DNA of 64,000 nucleotides, from the NCBI RefSeq assembly GCF_019973775.1, contig NZ_AP025032.1, forward strand, positions 3,348,001 to 3,412,000, given 5' to 3'. Shown piece after piece: positions 7,895 through 15,539 of this stretch. Source of the DNA: Aureimonas sp. SA4125 (GTDB lineage: Bacteria; Pseudomonadota; Alphaproteobacteria; Rhizobiales; Rhizobiaceae). The notes beneath the pieces were generated by a model, which ran no database searches, was not told the origin of the DNA, and was given only the letters and a program-made list of their open reading frames with translations. The position numbers and the translations under genes were made by a program. Numbering within the stretch: the first letter of the stretch is position 1; each line of letters starts with the position of its first letter.

Positions 7895-8101
7895 GGCGTT
7901 TCCTTCTCTCTCGATGCCAAGCTGGCGCTTGATCGTTCTGACATGCAGCGGGCCGAGGTCGCCGGACTGAATGATCGTCCGCCTTTCGCCGAGGGTCACG
8001 CGATAGTGGCTTCCTTTGCCAAGCTTGGTGTCGACCTCGAACTTCAGCTAGTGCGCTCGGGCAAAGGCGCGCAATTCCCGCAACAAGGCTTCGCGCGTCA
8101 T
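7895..8101 (-). pseudogene. hicA: hicA toxin gene with an in-frame amber codon
   Basis: The frame begins MTREALLRELRAFARAH, meets a TAG at 8048-8050 (codon 18), then continues LKFEVDTKLGKGSHYRV and on to VRTIKRQLGIEREGNA, in the same frame as hicB. HicA toxins have exactly this layout: an N-terminal helix, then a GKGSHY segment holding the catalytic His. The rest of the sequence is well preserved, so the nonsense change looks recent. No stop separates it from hicB, so without the amber codon a HicA-HicB fusion would be read. A TTG or similar restart after the TAG could make a shortened protein, but the first helix would be lost. Confidence 0.75.
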
Positions 8102-8191
8102 CGCGTCACTTCCCGACAGGGCCCGCCCTCCGGACATTATTGTACGGATCAGCCTGACGAGCAAATATTCTCTGGACGGCGATGCGGCCCC

Positions 8192-8284
8192 CTAGCGGTC
8201 TCCTCGCTTCAGAAAATACCAGGCCGCGGCGAAACCGCAGAGGACCACGGCCAATTCGCCGAGGGCGATCCAGCTGCCTTCCAT
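8192..8284 (-). CDS. Possible 30-residue membrane peptide
   Basis: A short frame reads MEGSWIALGELAVVLCGFAAAWYFLKRGDR and stops. It has one hydrophobic helix (about residues 5-24) and a positively charged end, with an AAGGA sequence upstream of the ATG. It is antisense, between the hicA remnant and phnJ. Its sequence is not low-complexity and has membrane-peptide character, but 30 codons is short enough to occur by chance. I do not recognise a family. Confidence 0.4.
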   Translation of the reverse strand: MEGSWIALGELAVVLCGFAAAWYFLKRGDR

Positions 8285-8340
8285 TCTCGTCTTCCTTCGC
8301 GCTTCGCCGCGGCTTCGATCCTGACAGAAGGCCCGGTACG

Positions 8341-9228
8341 ATGACGGCGGCGCTTCCCACCTACAACTTCGCCTATCTCGACGAGCAGACCAAGCGGATG
8401 ATCCGCCGCGCGATCCTGAAGGCGATCGCCATTCCCGGCTACCAGGTACCGTTTGCCGCGCGCGAAATGCCGATGCCCTATGGCTGGGGCACCGGCGGCG
8501 TGCAGGTGACGGCGGCCATCCTCGGGCCGGACGACGTCCTGAAGGTGATCGACCAGGGCGCCGACGACACCACCAACGCCGTCTCGATCCGCGCCTTCTT
8601 CGAAAAGACCGCTGGTGTCGCGACGACGACGAGGACGGGCGATGCCACCATCATCCAGACCCGCCACCGCATTCCGGAGATGCCGCTGAAGGAGGGCCAG
8701 ACGCTCGTCTACCAGGTGCCGATCCCCGAACCCCTGCGCTTTCTCGAGCCGCGCGAGACCGAGACGCGGATGATGCATGCGCTCGAGGAATACGGGCTGA
8801 TGCATGTGAAGCTCTATGAGGACATCGCCCGCCACGGCCACATCGCCACGACCTACGCCTATCCCGTCAAGATCGAGGGTCGCTACGTCATGGACCCCTC
8901 GCCGATCCCGAAATTCGACAATCCGAAGATGCACAGGAGCCCCGCCTTGCAGCTCTTCGGCGCGGGCCGCGAAAAGCGCATCTACGCCCTTCCACCTTTC
9001 ACCAACGTCGTCAGCCTCGACTTCGAGGACCACCCCTTCGAGATCCAGCATTTCGAGAAACCCTGCGCGCTCTGCGCGGCCCGCGGCGTCTATCTCGACG
9101 AGGTGATCACCGACGACCGGGGCGGACGCATGTTCGTCTGCTCCGACACCGATCATTGTGAGACGCGGCGGGCCGAGGGGCATGCCGGCGATGGCGGGCC
9201 GGACAGTTATGAGGAGGCGGCGGAGTGA
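8341..9228 (+). CDS. phnJ: PhnJ, radical SAM C-P lyase
   Basis: PhnJ cleaves the carbon-phosphorus bond of ribose 1-phosphonate 5-phosphate by radical chemistry, giving the 1,2-cyclic phosphate and a hydrocarbon. The 295-residue protein has the cluster cysteines C242, C245 and C267 and the conserved C273, each offset by one from the known Escherichia coli positions 241, 244, 266 and 272. The start is the ATG preceding TAALPTYNFAYLDEQTKR. It is separated from phnI by 904 bp carrying antisense HicAB genes, so it may need its own promoter or read-through. The gene itself looks intact. Confidence 0.96.
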   Translation: MTAALPTYNFAYLDEQTKRMIRRAILKAIAIPGYQVPFAAREMPMPYGWGTGGVQVTAAILGPDDVLKVIDQGADDTTNAVSIRAFFEKTAGVATTTRTGDATIIQTRHRIPEMPLKEGQTLVYQVPIPEPLRFLEPRETETRMMHALEEYGLMHVKLYEDIARHGHIATTYAYPVKIEGRYVMDPSPIPKFDNPKMHRSPALQLFGAGREKRIYALPPFTNVVSLDFEDHPFEIQHFEKPCALCAARGVYLDEVITDDRGGRMFVCSDTDHCETRRAEGHAGDGGPDSYEEAAE

Positions 9229-9236
9229 AGTCGCAC

Positions 9237-9644
9237 TCAGCTCTTATATGCCAGTCGCTCCCGCGCGGCCGATGCCAGGAAGCCCGACCGCGTCTCACCG
9301 AGTGCCCTGGCGCGCCGGTCGATGCGGTCGACCAGCGTCTCGTCCATCGAAATATTCAGGCGGACCGACCGACCTGGCAGATCGACATCAACAAGGGCCA
9401 CCGCGGCCGCATCGCCAAAATCCTCGGCAAAGGCCGGATCGGCCTGCAGAACGTCGAGTGTCCGCAAGACGGGCATGGACCGAGTCTCCTCGACCATTGC
9501 CTCGATGTGGCTCGCCAGCGCTTCGCGGCCCCGCTCCATCACCTCGGCCATAGTCTCGCCCAGCGAACTCGCGCCCGGAAAGTCCGGAAAGGAGATCCCG
9601 TAGGTGCCAGGTTCTCCATGCACCAGTGCGACAACCACACTCAT
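9237..9644 (-). CDS. hicB: HicB-type antitoxin with ribbon-helix-helix domain
   Basis: This 135-residue protein has an N-terminal HicB fold (VVALVHGEPGTYGISFPDFPGASSLG, then GREALASHIEAM). Its C-terminal ribbon-helix-helix reads RSVRLNISMDETLVDRIDRRAR. That DNA-binding domain differs from the XRE type in the first module, so the two modules are not duplicates. I chose the ATG at 9644 because an AAGGAAA sequence precedes it; a start at 9689 would add 15 poor-looking residues. It lies 8 bp after the phnJ stop on the opposite strand, and hicA lies upstream. Confidence 0.85.
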   Translation of the reverse strand: MSVVVALVHGEPGTYGISFPDFPGASSLGETMAEVMERGREALASHIEAMVEETRSMPVLRTLDVLQADPAFAEDFGDAAAVALVDVDLPGRSVRLNISMDETLVDRIDRRARALGETRSGFLASAARERLAYKS

Positions 9645-9707
9645 CCCGCGTTTCCTTCGTTCTCCGCTGCTCGGCTCCGCCACCCCCACCGAGCCGATGC
9701 GAACGGA

Positions 9708-9911
9708 TCACCACTTCCAGCCGGCGGCGCGATAGATCGCCCGCAACGTGCCGATCGGGATTTCTCGCTTGCCTATATCAAGCGTCACGATCGGCGAACC
9801 GGTCTTGACGAAGTTTACATGGTCGCCCCTGCCCGGCCGCCGCACATAACCTTCCATCAGAAGCCGTTTCGCAATGTCACGCGGGCTTTCGACCGCCCGT
9901 TTCGCACTCAT
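9708..9911 (-). CDS. hicA: HicA-type mRNA interferase toxin
   Basis: This 67-residue protein has the HicA double-stranded-RNA-binding fold: an N-terminal helix (SPRDIAKRLLMEGYVRRPGRG) and the catalytic-His strand DHVNFVK, ending GTLRAIYRAAGW. HicA cleaves mRNA to stop growth until HicB neutralises it. The ATG at 9911 fits the family length; an upstream ATG would add 11 residues. It is the first gene of the second HicAB module and looks intact. The module is antisense between phnJ and phnK. Confidence 0.85.
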   Translation of the reverse strand: MSAKRAVESPRDIAKRLLMEGYVRRPGRGDHVNFVKTGSPIVTLDIGKREIPIGTLRAIYRAAGWKW

Positions 9912-9924
9912 CGCGCCCCCAGTT

Positions 9925-9942
9925 GTTATGCACTTAATACAC
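9925..9942. promoter_or_regulatory. Candidate HicB operator before the second hicA
   Basis: Read on the minus strand, two imperfect 9-bp direct repeats abut, GTGTATTAA then GTGCATAAC, about 14 bp before the hicA start. This is where a ribbon-helix-helix antitoxin would bind. The stretch is AT-rich against a GC-rich background, consistent with a promoter. This is inferred from position and sequence only. Confidence 0.35.
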
Positions 9943-10039
9943 AATATTCAGCTGGTGTCGAGAGTCCGACTTGCTTCAGATTCGATCGGACCGACGCTCG
10001 GTCCATCCATTTCACGCGCCACACTCTGGAGTCCGGCGG

Positions 10040-10828
10040 ATGACCAGCTCTTTCAAAGAAACTCCCATCCTCTCCGTCCGCCACCTCACCAAAACCTACG
10101 GCGGACGCATCGGCTGCGAGGACATCTCGCTTGACGTCTGGCCGGGCGAGGTGCTGGCGATCGTCGGCGAGAGCGGGTCGGGCAAGACGACGCTGCTCAA
10201 CTGCATCTCGGCCCGGCTGCCGCGCACCTCGGGCGCCGTGCTCTACCGCATGCGCGACGGCGAAACGCGCGATCTCGATGCGCTGACCGAGGCCGAGCGG
10301 CGGTTTCTCGCCCGCACCGACTGGGGTTTCGTGCATCAGAACCCGGCGGACGGGCTGCGCATGCGCGTCTCGGCCGGGGCCAATGTCGGCGAGCGACTGA
10401 TGGCGGTGGGCGAGCGGCATTACGGCCAGATCCGCGAGACCGCGACCGACTGGCTCGGCCGCGTCGAGATCGCCGGCGACCGCATCGACGACCAGCCGGT
10501 CGCCTTTTCCGGCGGCATGCGCCAGCGGCTGCAGATCGCCCGCAACCTCGTCACCCGGCCGCGCCTCGTCTTCATGGACGAGCCGACCGGCGGCCTCGAC
10601 GTTTCGGTGCAGGCCCGTCTCCTCGATCTCCTGCGCCAGCTCGTCGCCGATCTCGGCCTGGCGGTGGTGATCGTCACCCACGACCTCGCCGTGGCGCGGC
10701 TCCTGTCGCAGCGGATGATCGTCATGAAGGACGGGCACGTCATCGAGTCCGGTCTCACCGACCGCGTGCTCGACGATCCCCAGCACGCCTATACGCAACT
10801 CCTCGTCGCCTCGATCCCGGAGAGCTGA
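10040..10828 (+). CDS. phnK: PhnK, ABC-type ATPase of the C-P lyase complex
   Basis: PhnK binds the PhnGHIJ core and uses an ABC ATPase cycle to drive C-P lyase, rather than transport. The 262-residue protein shows Walker A GESGSGKT, the signature SGGMRQR and Walker B LVFMDEP followed by TGGLDVSVQ. The ATG preceding TSSFKETPILSVRHLTKTYGG matches the family start. It lies 811 bp after phnJ, across the second antisense HicAB module, so its expression needs read-through or a local promoter. phnL follows after one base. Confidence 0.95.
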   Translation: MTSSFKETPILSVRHLTKTYGGRIGCEDISLDVWPGEVLAIVGESGSGKTTLLNCISARLPRTSGAVLYRMRDGETRDLDALTEAERRFLARTDWGFVHQNPADGLRMRVSAGANVGERLMAVGERHYGQIRETATDWLGRVEIAGDRIDDQPVAFSGGMRQRLQIARNLVTRPRLVFMDEPTGGLDVSVQARLLDLLRQLVADLGLAVVIVTHDLAVARLLSQRMIVMKDGHVIESGLTDRVLDDPQHAYTQLLVASIPES

Positions 10829-10829
10829 G

Positions 10830-11591
10830 ATGACCGACACCGTTTACCGGACCATCGAAGCCGGTCGGGAAGCCGCTTTCCCGGGCGGCCCCGTCCTCTC
10901 GGTCGAGAACGTTAGAAAATCCTTCACCGTGCACCTGCGCGGCGGCATCACCCTGCCCGTCGTCGAGAACGTCTCCTTTGCGCTTCATCCGGGTGAATGC
11001 GCCGTGCTCGGCGGTCCCTCGGGCGTCGGCAAGTCGTCGATCCTGCGAATGGTCTACGGCAACTATGCCGTCGACGGCGGCCGTATCCTCGTCGTCGACG
11101 GCGAGGACCGGATGGCCGATCTCGCCTCGGGCGATCCGCGCCTCGTGATGCGACTTCGGCGCGAGAGCATCGGCTATGTCAGCCAGTTCCTGCGCGCGGT
11201 GCCGCGCGTGCCGGCGCTCGACGTCGTCGCCGAGCCGCTCTTTGCCCGCGGCGTCGATGCCGGGGCAGCCCGCGAGCGGGCCGGCGACCTCCTGGCGCGG
11301 CTGAACCTGCCGAAGGCGCTGTTCGACCTGCCGCCCGCGACCTTTTCCGGGGGCGAGAAGCAGCGGGTGAACATTGCCCGCGGCTTCATCACCGATCACC
11401 GCATCCTCCTCCTCGACGAACCGACGGCCTCGCTCGATGCCGCCAACCGCGACGTCGTCGCCGCGATGATCGAGGACAAGCTCGCCCGGGGCGTCGCGAT
11501 CCTCGGCATCTTTCACGACAGGGAAGTGCGCGCCCGCGTCGCGACGCGCGTGATCGACGTCACCGGCTTTTCCGTCAGAAAGGCCGCGTGA
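10830..11591 (+). CDS. phnL: PhnL, ABC-type ATPase subunit of C-P lyase
   Basis: PhnL is the second ABC-type protein of the C-P lyase system; it joins the core complex and is needed for ribose 1-phosphonate triphosphate formation. The 253-residue protein has Walker A GGPSGVGKSS, signature SGGEKQRVNIARGF and Walker B ILLLDEP followed by TASLDAANR. It begins one base after phnK and its stop overlaps the start of the acyltransferase gene by one base (TGATG). Confidence 0.95.
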   Translation: MTDTVYRTIEAGREAAFPGGPVLSVENVRKSFTVHLRGGITLPVVENVSFALHPGECAVLGGPSGVGKSSILRMVYGNYAVDGGRILVVDGEDRMADLASGDPRLVMRLRRESIGYVSQFLRAVPRVPALDVVAEPLFARGVDAGAARERAGDLLARLNLPKALFDLPPATFSGGEKQRVNIARGFITDHRILLLDEPTASLDAANRDVVAAMIEDKLARGVAILGIFHDREVRARVATRVIDVTGFSVRKAA

Positions 11592-12208
11592 TGGCCCGCC
11601 TCTCGGCCGACACCCCGCACATCCACCCGACCGCCGCGGTCGAAACCACCGTTCTCGGCCGCTATGTCGAGATCGGCGAGCGCTGCCGCGTCGCCGAGAC
11701 GACGCTCGGCGACTATTCCTACCTGATGGAGGATTGCGCCGTCTGGGGCACGGTGATCGGCAAGTTCGCCAACATCGCCGCCTCGGTACGCCTCAACGCC
11801 ACGCACCATCCGATGAACAGGGCGACGCTGCATCACTTCACCTACCGCGCCGGCGACTATTTCGACGATGCCGAGAACGAGGTGGATTTCTTCGCCGCGC
11901 GGCGGGCGCGGGAAGTGCGGATCGGCCACGACGTCTGGATCGGCCATGGCGCGACCGTCCTGCCGGGCGTCTCGATCGGCAATGGCGCGGTCGTCGGCTC
12001 CGGCGCCGTCGTAACGAAGGACGTCGCGCCCTACACCATTGTCGGCGGTGTTCCGGCCAGGCTCATACGGCCACGCTTCGCACCGGGGATCGCCGTGCGG
12101 ATGGATCGGCTCGCGTGGTGGGACTGGCCGCATGAGCGGCTGCGCGAAACGCTCGACGATTTTCGCAGCCTCGACGCAGCGAGATTTCTCGACCGTTACG
12201 AGAACTGA
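11591..12208 (+). CDS. Hexapeptide-repeat acyltransferase of the phosphonate operon
   Basis: This 205-residue left-handed beta-helix protein shows hexapeptide repeats (IGERCRVAETTLGDYSYL; VRIGHDVWIGHGATVLPGV; IGNGAVVGSGAVVTKDV; YTIVGGVPARLIRPRF). It resembles a transferase family often found in phosphonate operons. Members are presumed to acylate a phosphonate or intermediate, but the substrate is not known. It starts within the phnL stop and is the last gene of the phnG block. It is not the GNAT-type PhnO of enterobacteria, so it might be an alternative modifying enzyme; that is inference. Confidence 0.85.
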   Translation: MARLSADTPHIHPTAAVETTVLGRYVEIGERCRVAETTLGDYSYLMEDCAVWGTVIGKFANIAASVRLNATHHPMNRATLHHFTYRAGDYFDDAENEVDFFAARRAREVRIGHDVWIGHGATVLPGVSIGNGAVVGSGAVVTKDVAPYTIVGGVPARLIRPRFAPGIAVRMDRLAWWDWPHERLRETLDDFRSLDAARFLDRYEN

Positions 12209-12523
12209 GACGCCGCCGTCGCCTCGGCAATCGACCGCCACCCCAGGCAACAGGCCAGCCAATCCGGCCTCCCTGTCATCTTCGCAAAACCAGCGTGCCG
12301 CGCCCCGCGCAGCCGCACCGCATCCTTGCGTTTATCTCTTGATATAACTGCCTATTTCGACGTCATCGAACGGTCATCGGGTTGTCATCCCGCTCACATG
12401 GAAGAGGTCTAGGCCTAAGCCAACGCAGCGGCGGAAGTGCCACTGACGTCGTTCTGGAATGGCGTCAGAGATGCTCCTCCGAACGGTGGCGGACGAAGAA
12501 TGCCGACAGGCTGGAGAACACCC
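12209..12523. other. Intergenic region before phnC
   Basis: This 315-bp gap separates the acyltransferase gene from phnC. It holds the Pho-box cluster at 12360-12400 and an AT-richer stretch near 12335-12360 (TTGATATAACTGCC). No gene was found. A promoter for phnCDE-DUF1045-phnMN is expected here. Confidence 0.6.
12360..12400 (+). promoter_or_regulatory. Pho-box cluster upstream of phnC
   Basis: Four 7-bp repeats occur at 11-bp steps: ACGTCAT, CGGTCAT, TTGTCAT and CTCACAT, each separated by 4 bp. The consensus CTGTCAT-like core GTCAT is kept in three and is weaker in the fourth. This is the tandem arrangement bound by PhoB dimers. It lies about 125 bp before phnC, so phosphate limitation probably activates phnCDE onward. 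Confidence 0.7.
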
Positions 12524-13381
12524 ATGAATGCGATCCGCGTCGAAAAGGTCTCGAAGCGCTTTGGCCAGAAACAGGCTCTATCCTCGGTCGACATCTCGAT
12601 CTCGGCCGGCGAGATGGTCGCGCTGATCGGCGCCTCGGGTTCGGGCAAGTCGACCCTGATGCGCATCATCGCCGGCCTGGAGCACAACGAGCGCGACGCC
12701 GGGCGCGTCGAGATCTTCGGCAGGCCGCTGCAGGTCGGTGGCAGGCTGGACGGGAATGCCCGCCAGATGCGCCGCGAGATCGGCGTCATCTTCCAGCAGT
12801 TCAACCTCGTCGGCCGCCTGCCGGTCCTGACCAATGTGCTGACGGGCCTCCTCGGGCGCATCCCGTCCTGGCGTGGCACGCTCGGCCTCTTCTCCCGCGC
12901 CGAGAAGGCGCTGGCGCGCGAAGCGCTCGGCCGGGTCGGCATCCCGGAAGTCGCCTGGCAGCGGGCCTCGACGCTTTCCGGCGGCCAGCAGCAGCGCGCC
13001 GCCATCGCCCGCACGCTGGTGCAGAAGGCGAAGATCCTTCTCGCCGACGAGCCGATCGCCTCGCTCGATCCTTCCTCGGCACGGCGCGTGATGGACCTCA
13101 TCGCCGAGATCAACCGGACCGACGGCATCACCGCCGTCGTGTCACTCCACCAGGTCGAATACGCCCGCCGCTATTGCGCCCGCACCATCGCCATGCGCGA
13201 CGGCGTGGTCGTCTTCGACGGCCCCTCGCTCGCGCTCACCAACGATTTCCTGCGCGAGCTCTACGGCACCTCCTCGGAGGAGTTGATCCTGCCGGACGCG
13301 GAGCCTGCCCGCGACCTGAAACCGACGCGCGACATCGCCGCCGAGATGCGCGCCCTGTCCTCTGCCTGGCACACCGCCTGA
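12524..13381 (+). CDS. phnC: PhnC, phosphonate ABC transporter ATP-binding protein
   Basis: This is the ATPase of the PhnCDE phosphonate importer, 285 residues long. Its motifs are Walker A GASGSGKST, signature LSGGQQQR and Walker B ILLADEP followed by IASLDPSSAR. The ATG before NAIRVEKVSKRFG has a GGAG site seven bases upstream; a longer frame from 12437 has no good start. It is followed by phnD after 30 bp. Confidence 0.95.
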   Translation: MNAIRVEKVSKRFGQKQALSSVDISISAGEMVALIGASGSGKSTLMRIIAGLEHNERDAGRVEIFGRPLQVGGRLDGNARQMRREIGVIFQQFNLVGRLPVLTNVLTGLLGRIPSWRGTLGLFSRAEKALAREALGRVGIPEVAWQRASTLSGGQQQRAAIARTLVQKAKILLADEPIASLDPSSARRVMDLIAEINRTDGITAVVSLHQVEYARRYCARTIAMRDGVVVFDGPSLALTNDFLRELYGTSSEELILPDAEPARDLKPTRDIAAEMRALSSAWHTA

Positions 13382-13411
13382 CGCCTTCCCCTGAACCCTA
13401 CGGAGACGATC

Positions 13412-14398
13412 ATGAACCCTATCATCAAGGGCATCGCCGCCCTCGCGCTCGCTGCGGGTCTTACGACCTCGGCGCTCGCCGAAGAGATCAACTTCGGCAT
13501 CATCTCGACCGAATCCCAGTCGAACCTGCGGACCGTCTGGGAGCCCTTCCTGGCCGACATGTCCAAGCAGACCGGCCTCGACATCAAGCCCTTCTTCGCC
13601 TCCGACTATGCCGGGGTCATCGAAGGCATGCGCTTCGACAAGGTCCAGGTGGCCTGGCACGGCAACAAGTCCGCCATGGAAGCCGTCGACCGCGCCGAAG
13701 GCGAGGTCTTCGTCCAGACCGTCGCCGCCAATGGCGACGCTGGCTACTACAGCCTGATCCTCGCCCCGTCCGACAGCAAGCTCAACAGCGTCGACGATCT
13801 CCTGACCTGCGACAAGTCGCTCAATTTCGGCATCGGCGATCCGAACTCCACCTCCGGCTTCCTCGTGCCGATGACCTTCATCTTCGCCGCAAAGGGCATC
13901 GACCCGAAGGAGTGCTTCAAGAACGTCACGAATGCCAACCATGAGACCAATGCGATGGCTGTCGCCAATCGCCAGGTCGACGCCGCGGCCAACAACACGG
14001 AAAGCCTGGCGCTGATCGAGAAGAACCAGCCGGAAGCCTTCAAGAACCTCAAGGTCATCTGGAAGTCGCCGCTGATCCCGTCCGATCCGATCGTCTGGCG
14101 CAAGGATCTTCCGGACACGACCAAGGAGAAGCTGAAGGCCTTCTTCCTCGACTACGGCACCGAGCGCTCGAAGGGCGACGTCGAGGCCGAAAAGAAGGTG
14201 CTGGCCGGCCTTGCGTGGGCACCGTTCCGCGCTTCCAGCGATGCCCAGCTGCTGCCGATCCGCGTCATGGAAGTGACCAAGAAGATCGCCGGCATCGAGG
14301 CCGACAAGACGCTGACGGACGACGCCAAGAAAGCCGAGATCGACAAGCTGACCGCCGAGAGGGCGAAGTTCGAAGCCGAGATCGCCAAGGGCGCGTAA
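13412..14398 (+). CDS. phnD: PhnD, phosphonate-binding periplasmic protein
   Basis: This 328-residue protein has a Sec signal peptide (MNPIIKGIAALALAAGLTTSALA, cut near residue 23) and the two-domain periplasmic binding fold. The body has INFGIISTESQSNL near the N-terminus and the family-typical DLLTCDKSLNFGIGDPNSTSGFLVP. It captures phosphonates for PhnC and PhnE. A strong hairpin follows the stop (14415-14440), which often gives more binding protein than permease. Confidence 0.95.
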   Translation: MNPIIKGIAALALAAGLTTSALAEEINFGIISTESQSNLRTVWEPFLADMSKQTGLDIKPFFASDYAGVIEGMRFDKVQVAWHGNKSAMEAVDRAEGEVFVQTVAANGDAGYYSLILAPSDSKLNSVDDLLTCDKSLNFGIGDPNSTSGFLVPMTFIFAAKGIDPKECFKNVTNANHETNAMAVANRQVDAAANNTESLALIEKNQPEAFKNLKVIWKSPLIPSDPIVWRKDLPDTTKEKLKAFFLDYGTERSKGDVEAEKKVLAGLAWAPFRASSDAQLLPIRVMEVTKKIAGIEADKTLTDDAKKAEIDKLTAERAKFEAEIAKGA

Positions 14399-14414
14399 GC
14401 CCGAAACCGATGCT

Positions 14415-14440
14415 GCGCGCGGCCGGCGACGGCCGCGCGC
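14415..14440 (+). other. Hairpin after phnD
   Basis: An 11-bp inverted repeat (GCGCGCGGCCG and its complement) surrounds a GCGA tetraloop, 16 bp after the phnD stop. No run of Ts follows, so it is more likely an RNA 3'-end protector or processing stop for the phnCD part of the message than a full terminator. Confidence 0.6.
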
Positions 14441-14491
14441 TCTGCTGCCGAGACCCACTCTGCCGGCACCGAGGCGCGCACACCACAGGCT

Positions 14492-14638
14492 CGTCATCCC
14501 GGCCGTGAGCCGGGATCCATGCCGAGGCCGTGTCACTGCCAAGTCGGTCCAGAACAAGTCGGTCCAGAATGGAAGGCCGGCCGTCCTCGATCTCGTTCGA
14601 CGGTTTGAAATGGATCCCGGATCAAGTCCGGGATGACG
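14492..14638. repeat. Palindromic intergenic repeat (MITE-like)
   Basis: About 30 bp at the left edge and 30 bp at the right edge are near-perfect inverted repeats. Both carry CGTCATCCCGG at the outer end and CCGGGATCCAT at the inner end, differing mainly in the 6-7 bp between. The 147-bp unit lies between phnD and phnE and has no coding frame. A degenerate copy is at 3872-4002. Repeats of this shape are common in Hyphomicrobiales; no transposase is linked. Confidence 0.7.
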
Positions 14639-14729
14639 AAGTTTCGGGTGTCTGGCGCCCCTCTTCACACGGGAGCATCACCTCCTGCCAGCCACACCAC
14701 TAACCCTCACCCTCACCCAGAAAGCCTCC

Positions 14730-15536
14730 ATGTCCGAGACCGCCCTTCCCCAAGCCAAGCCGATGATCGAGCGTCGCTGGTCCGAAACGGCCTGGACCTA
14801 CGTCACCTGGGGGGCGCTGGCGATCGCCCTCGTCTGGAGCTGGGGGCCGGCGGAGATGGGTCGCTGGACCTATCTCTTCACCGATGCCGACAACATGGCG
14901 CAATACGCCTCCGGCTTCCTGTCGCCAGACTTCAAGGACTGGAACTACTATGTCGGCGAGATGATCGTCACGGTGCAGATCGCGCTGTGGGGAACCGTGC
15001 TGGCGACCATTCTCGCCGTGCCCTTCGGCATCCTGTCGGCGAGCAACATGACCCCCTGGTACATAAGGCAGCCGACGCGGCGCCTCATGGACATGTTTCG
15101 CGCCATCCACGAGGTGGTCTTCGCCGTCCTCTTCGTCGTCGCCGTCGGGCTCGGGCCCTTTGCCGGCGTCATGGCGCTTTTCATCCACACCACGGGCATT
15201 CTGGCCAAACTGTTCTCGGAGGCGGTCGAGGCGATCGACCCACGGCCCGTCGAGGCGATCCGCGCCACTGGCGCCTCCAAGCTGCAGGAAGTCGTGTACG
15301 GCGTCATTCCGCAGGTTCTGCCGCTGTGGATGTCCTATACGCTGTACCGGTTCGAATCGAATGTCCGGGCCGCGACCATCCTCGGCCTCATCGGCGCCGG
15401 CGGCATCGGCCAGGTGATGTTCGAGACGATCCGCGGCTTCTACTATTCGCAGGCGGCCGCGGTCCTCATTCTGGTGGTGCTGACCGTGATCCTGACCGAT
15501 CTTCTCTCCCAGCAGCTGCGCAAGCGGGTGACGTAG
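14730..15536 (+). CDS. phnE: PhnE, phosphonate ABC transporter permease
   Basis: This 268-residue inner-membrane protein has about six hydrophobic segments and the ATPase-contact loop [22 protein letters not shown]. It forms the channel of the PhnCDE importer. Only one PhnE copy is present, whereas some Rhizobiales clusters have two. It is separated from phnD by 331 bp holding a hairpin and a repeat, and is followed four bases later by the DUF1045 gene. Confidence 0.93.
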   Translation: MSETALPQAKPMIERRWSETAWTYVTWGALAIALVWSWGPAEMGRWTYLFTDADNMAQYASGFLSPDFKDWNYYVGEMIVTVQIALWGTVLATILAVPFGILSASNMTPWYIRQPTRRLMDMFRAIHEVVFAVLFVVAVGLGPFAGVMALFIHTTGILAKLFSEAVEAIDPRPVEAIRATGASKLQEVVYGVIPQVLPLWMSYTLYRFESNVRAATILGLIGAGGIGQVMFETIRGFYYSQAAAVLILVVLTVILTDLLSQQLRKRVT

Positions 15537-15539
15537 GCC

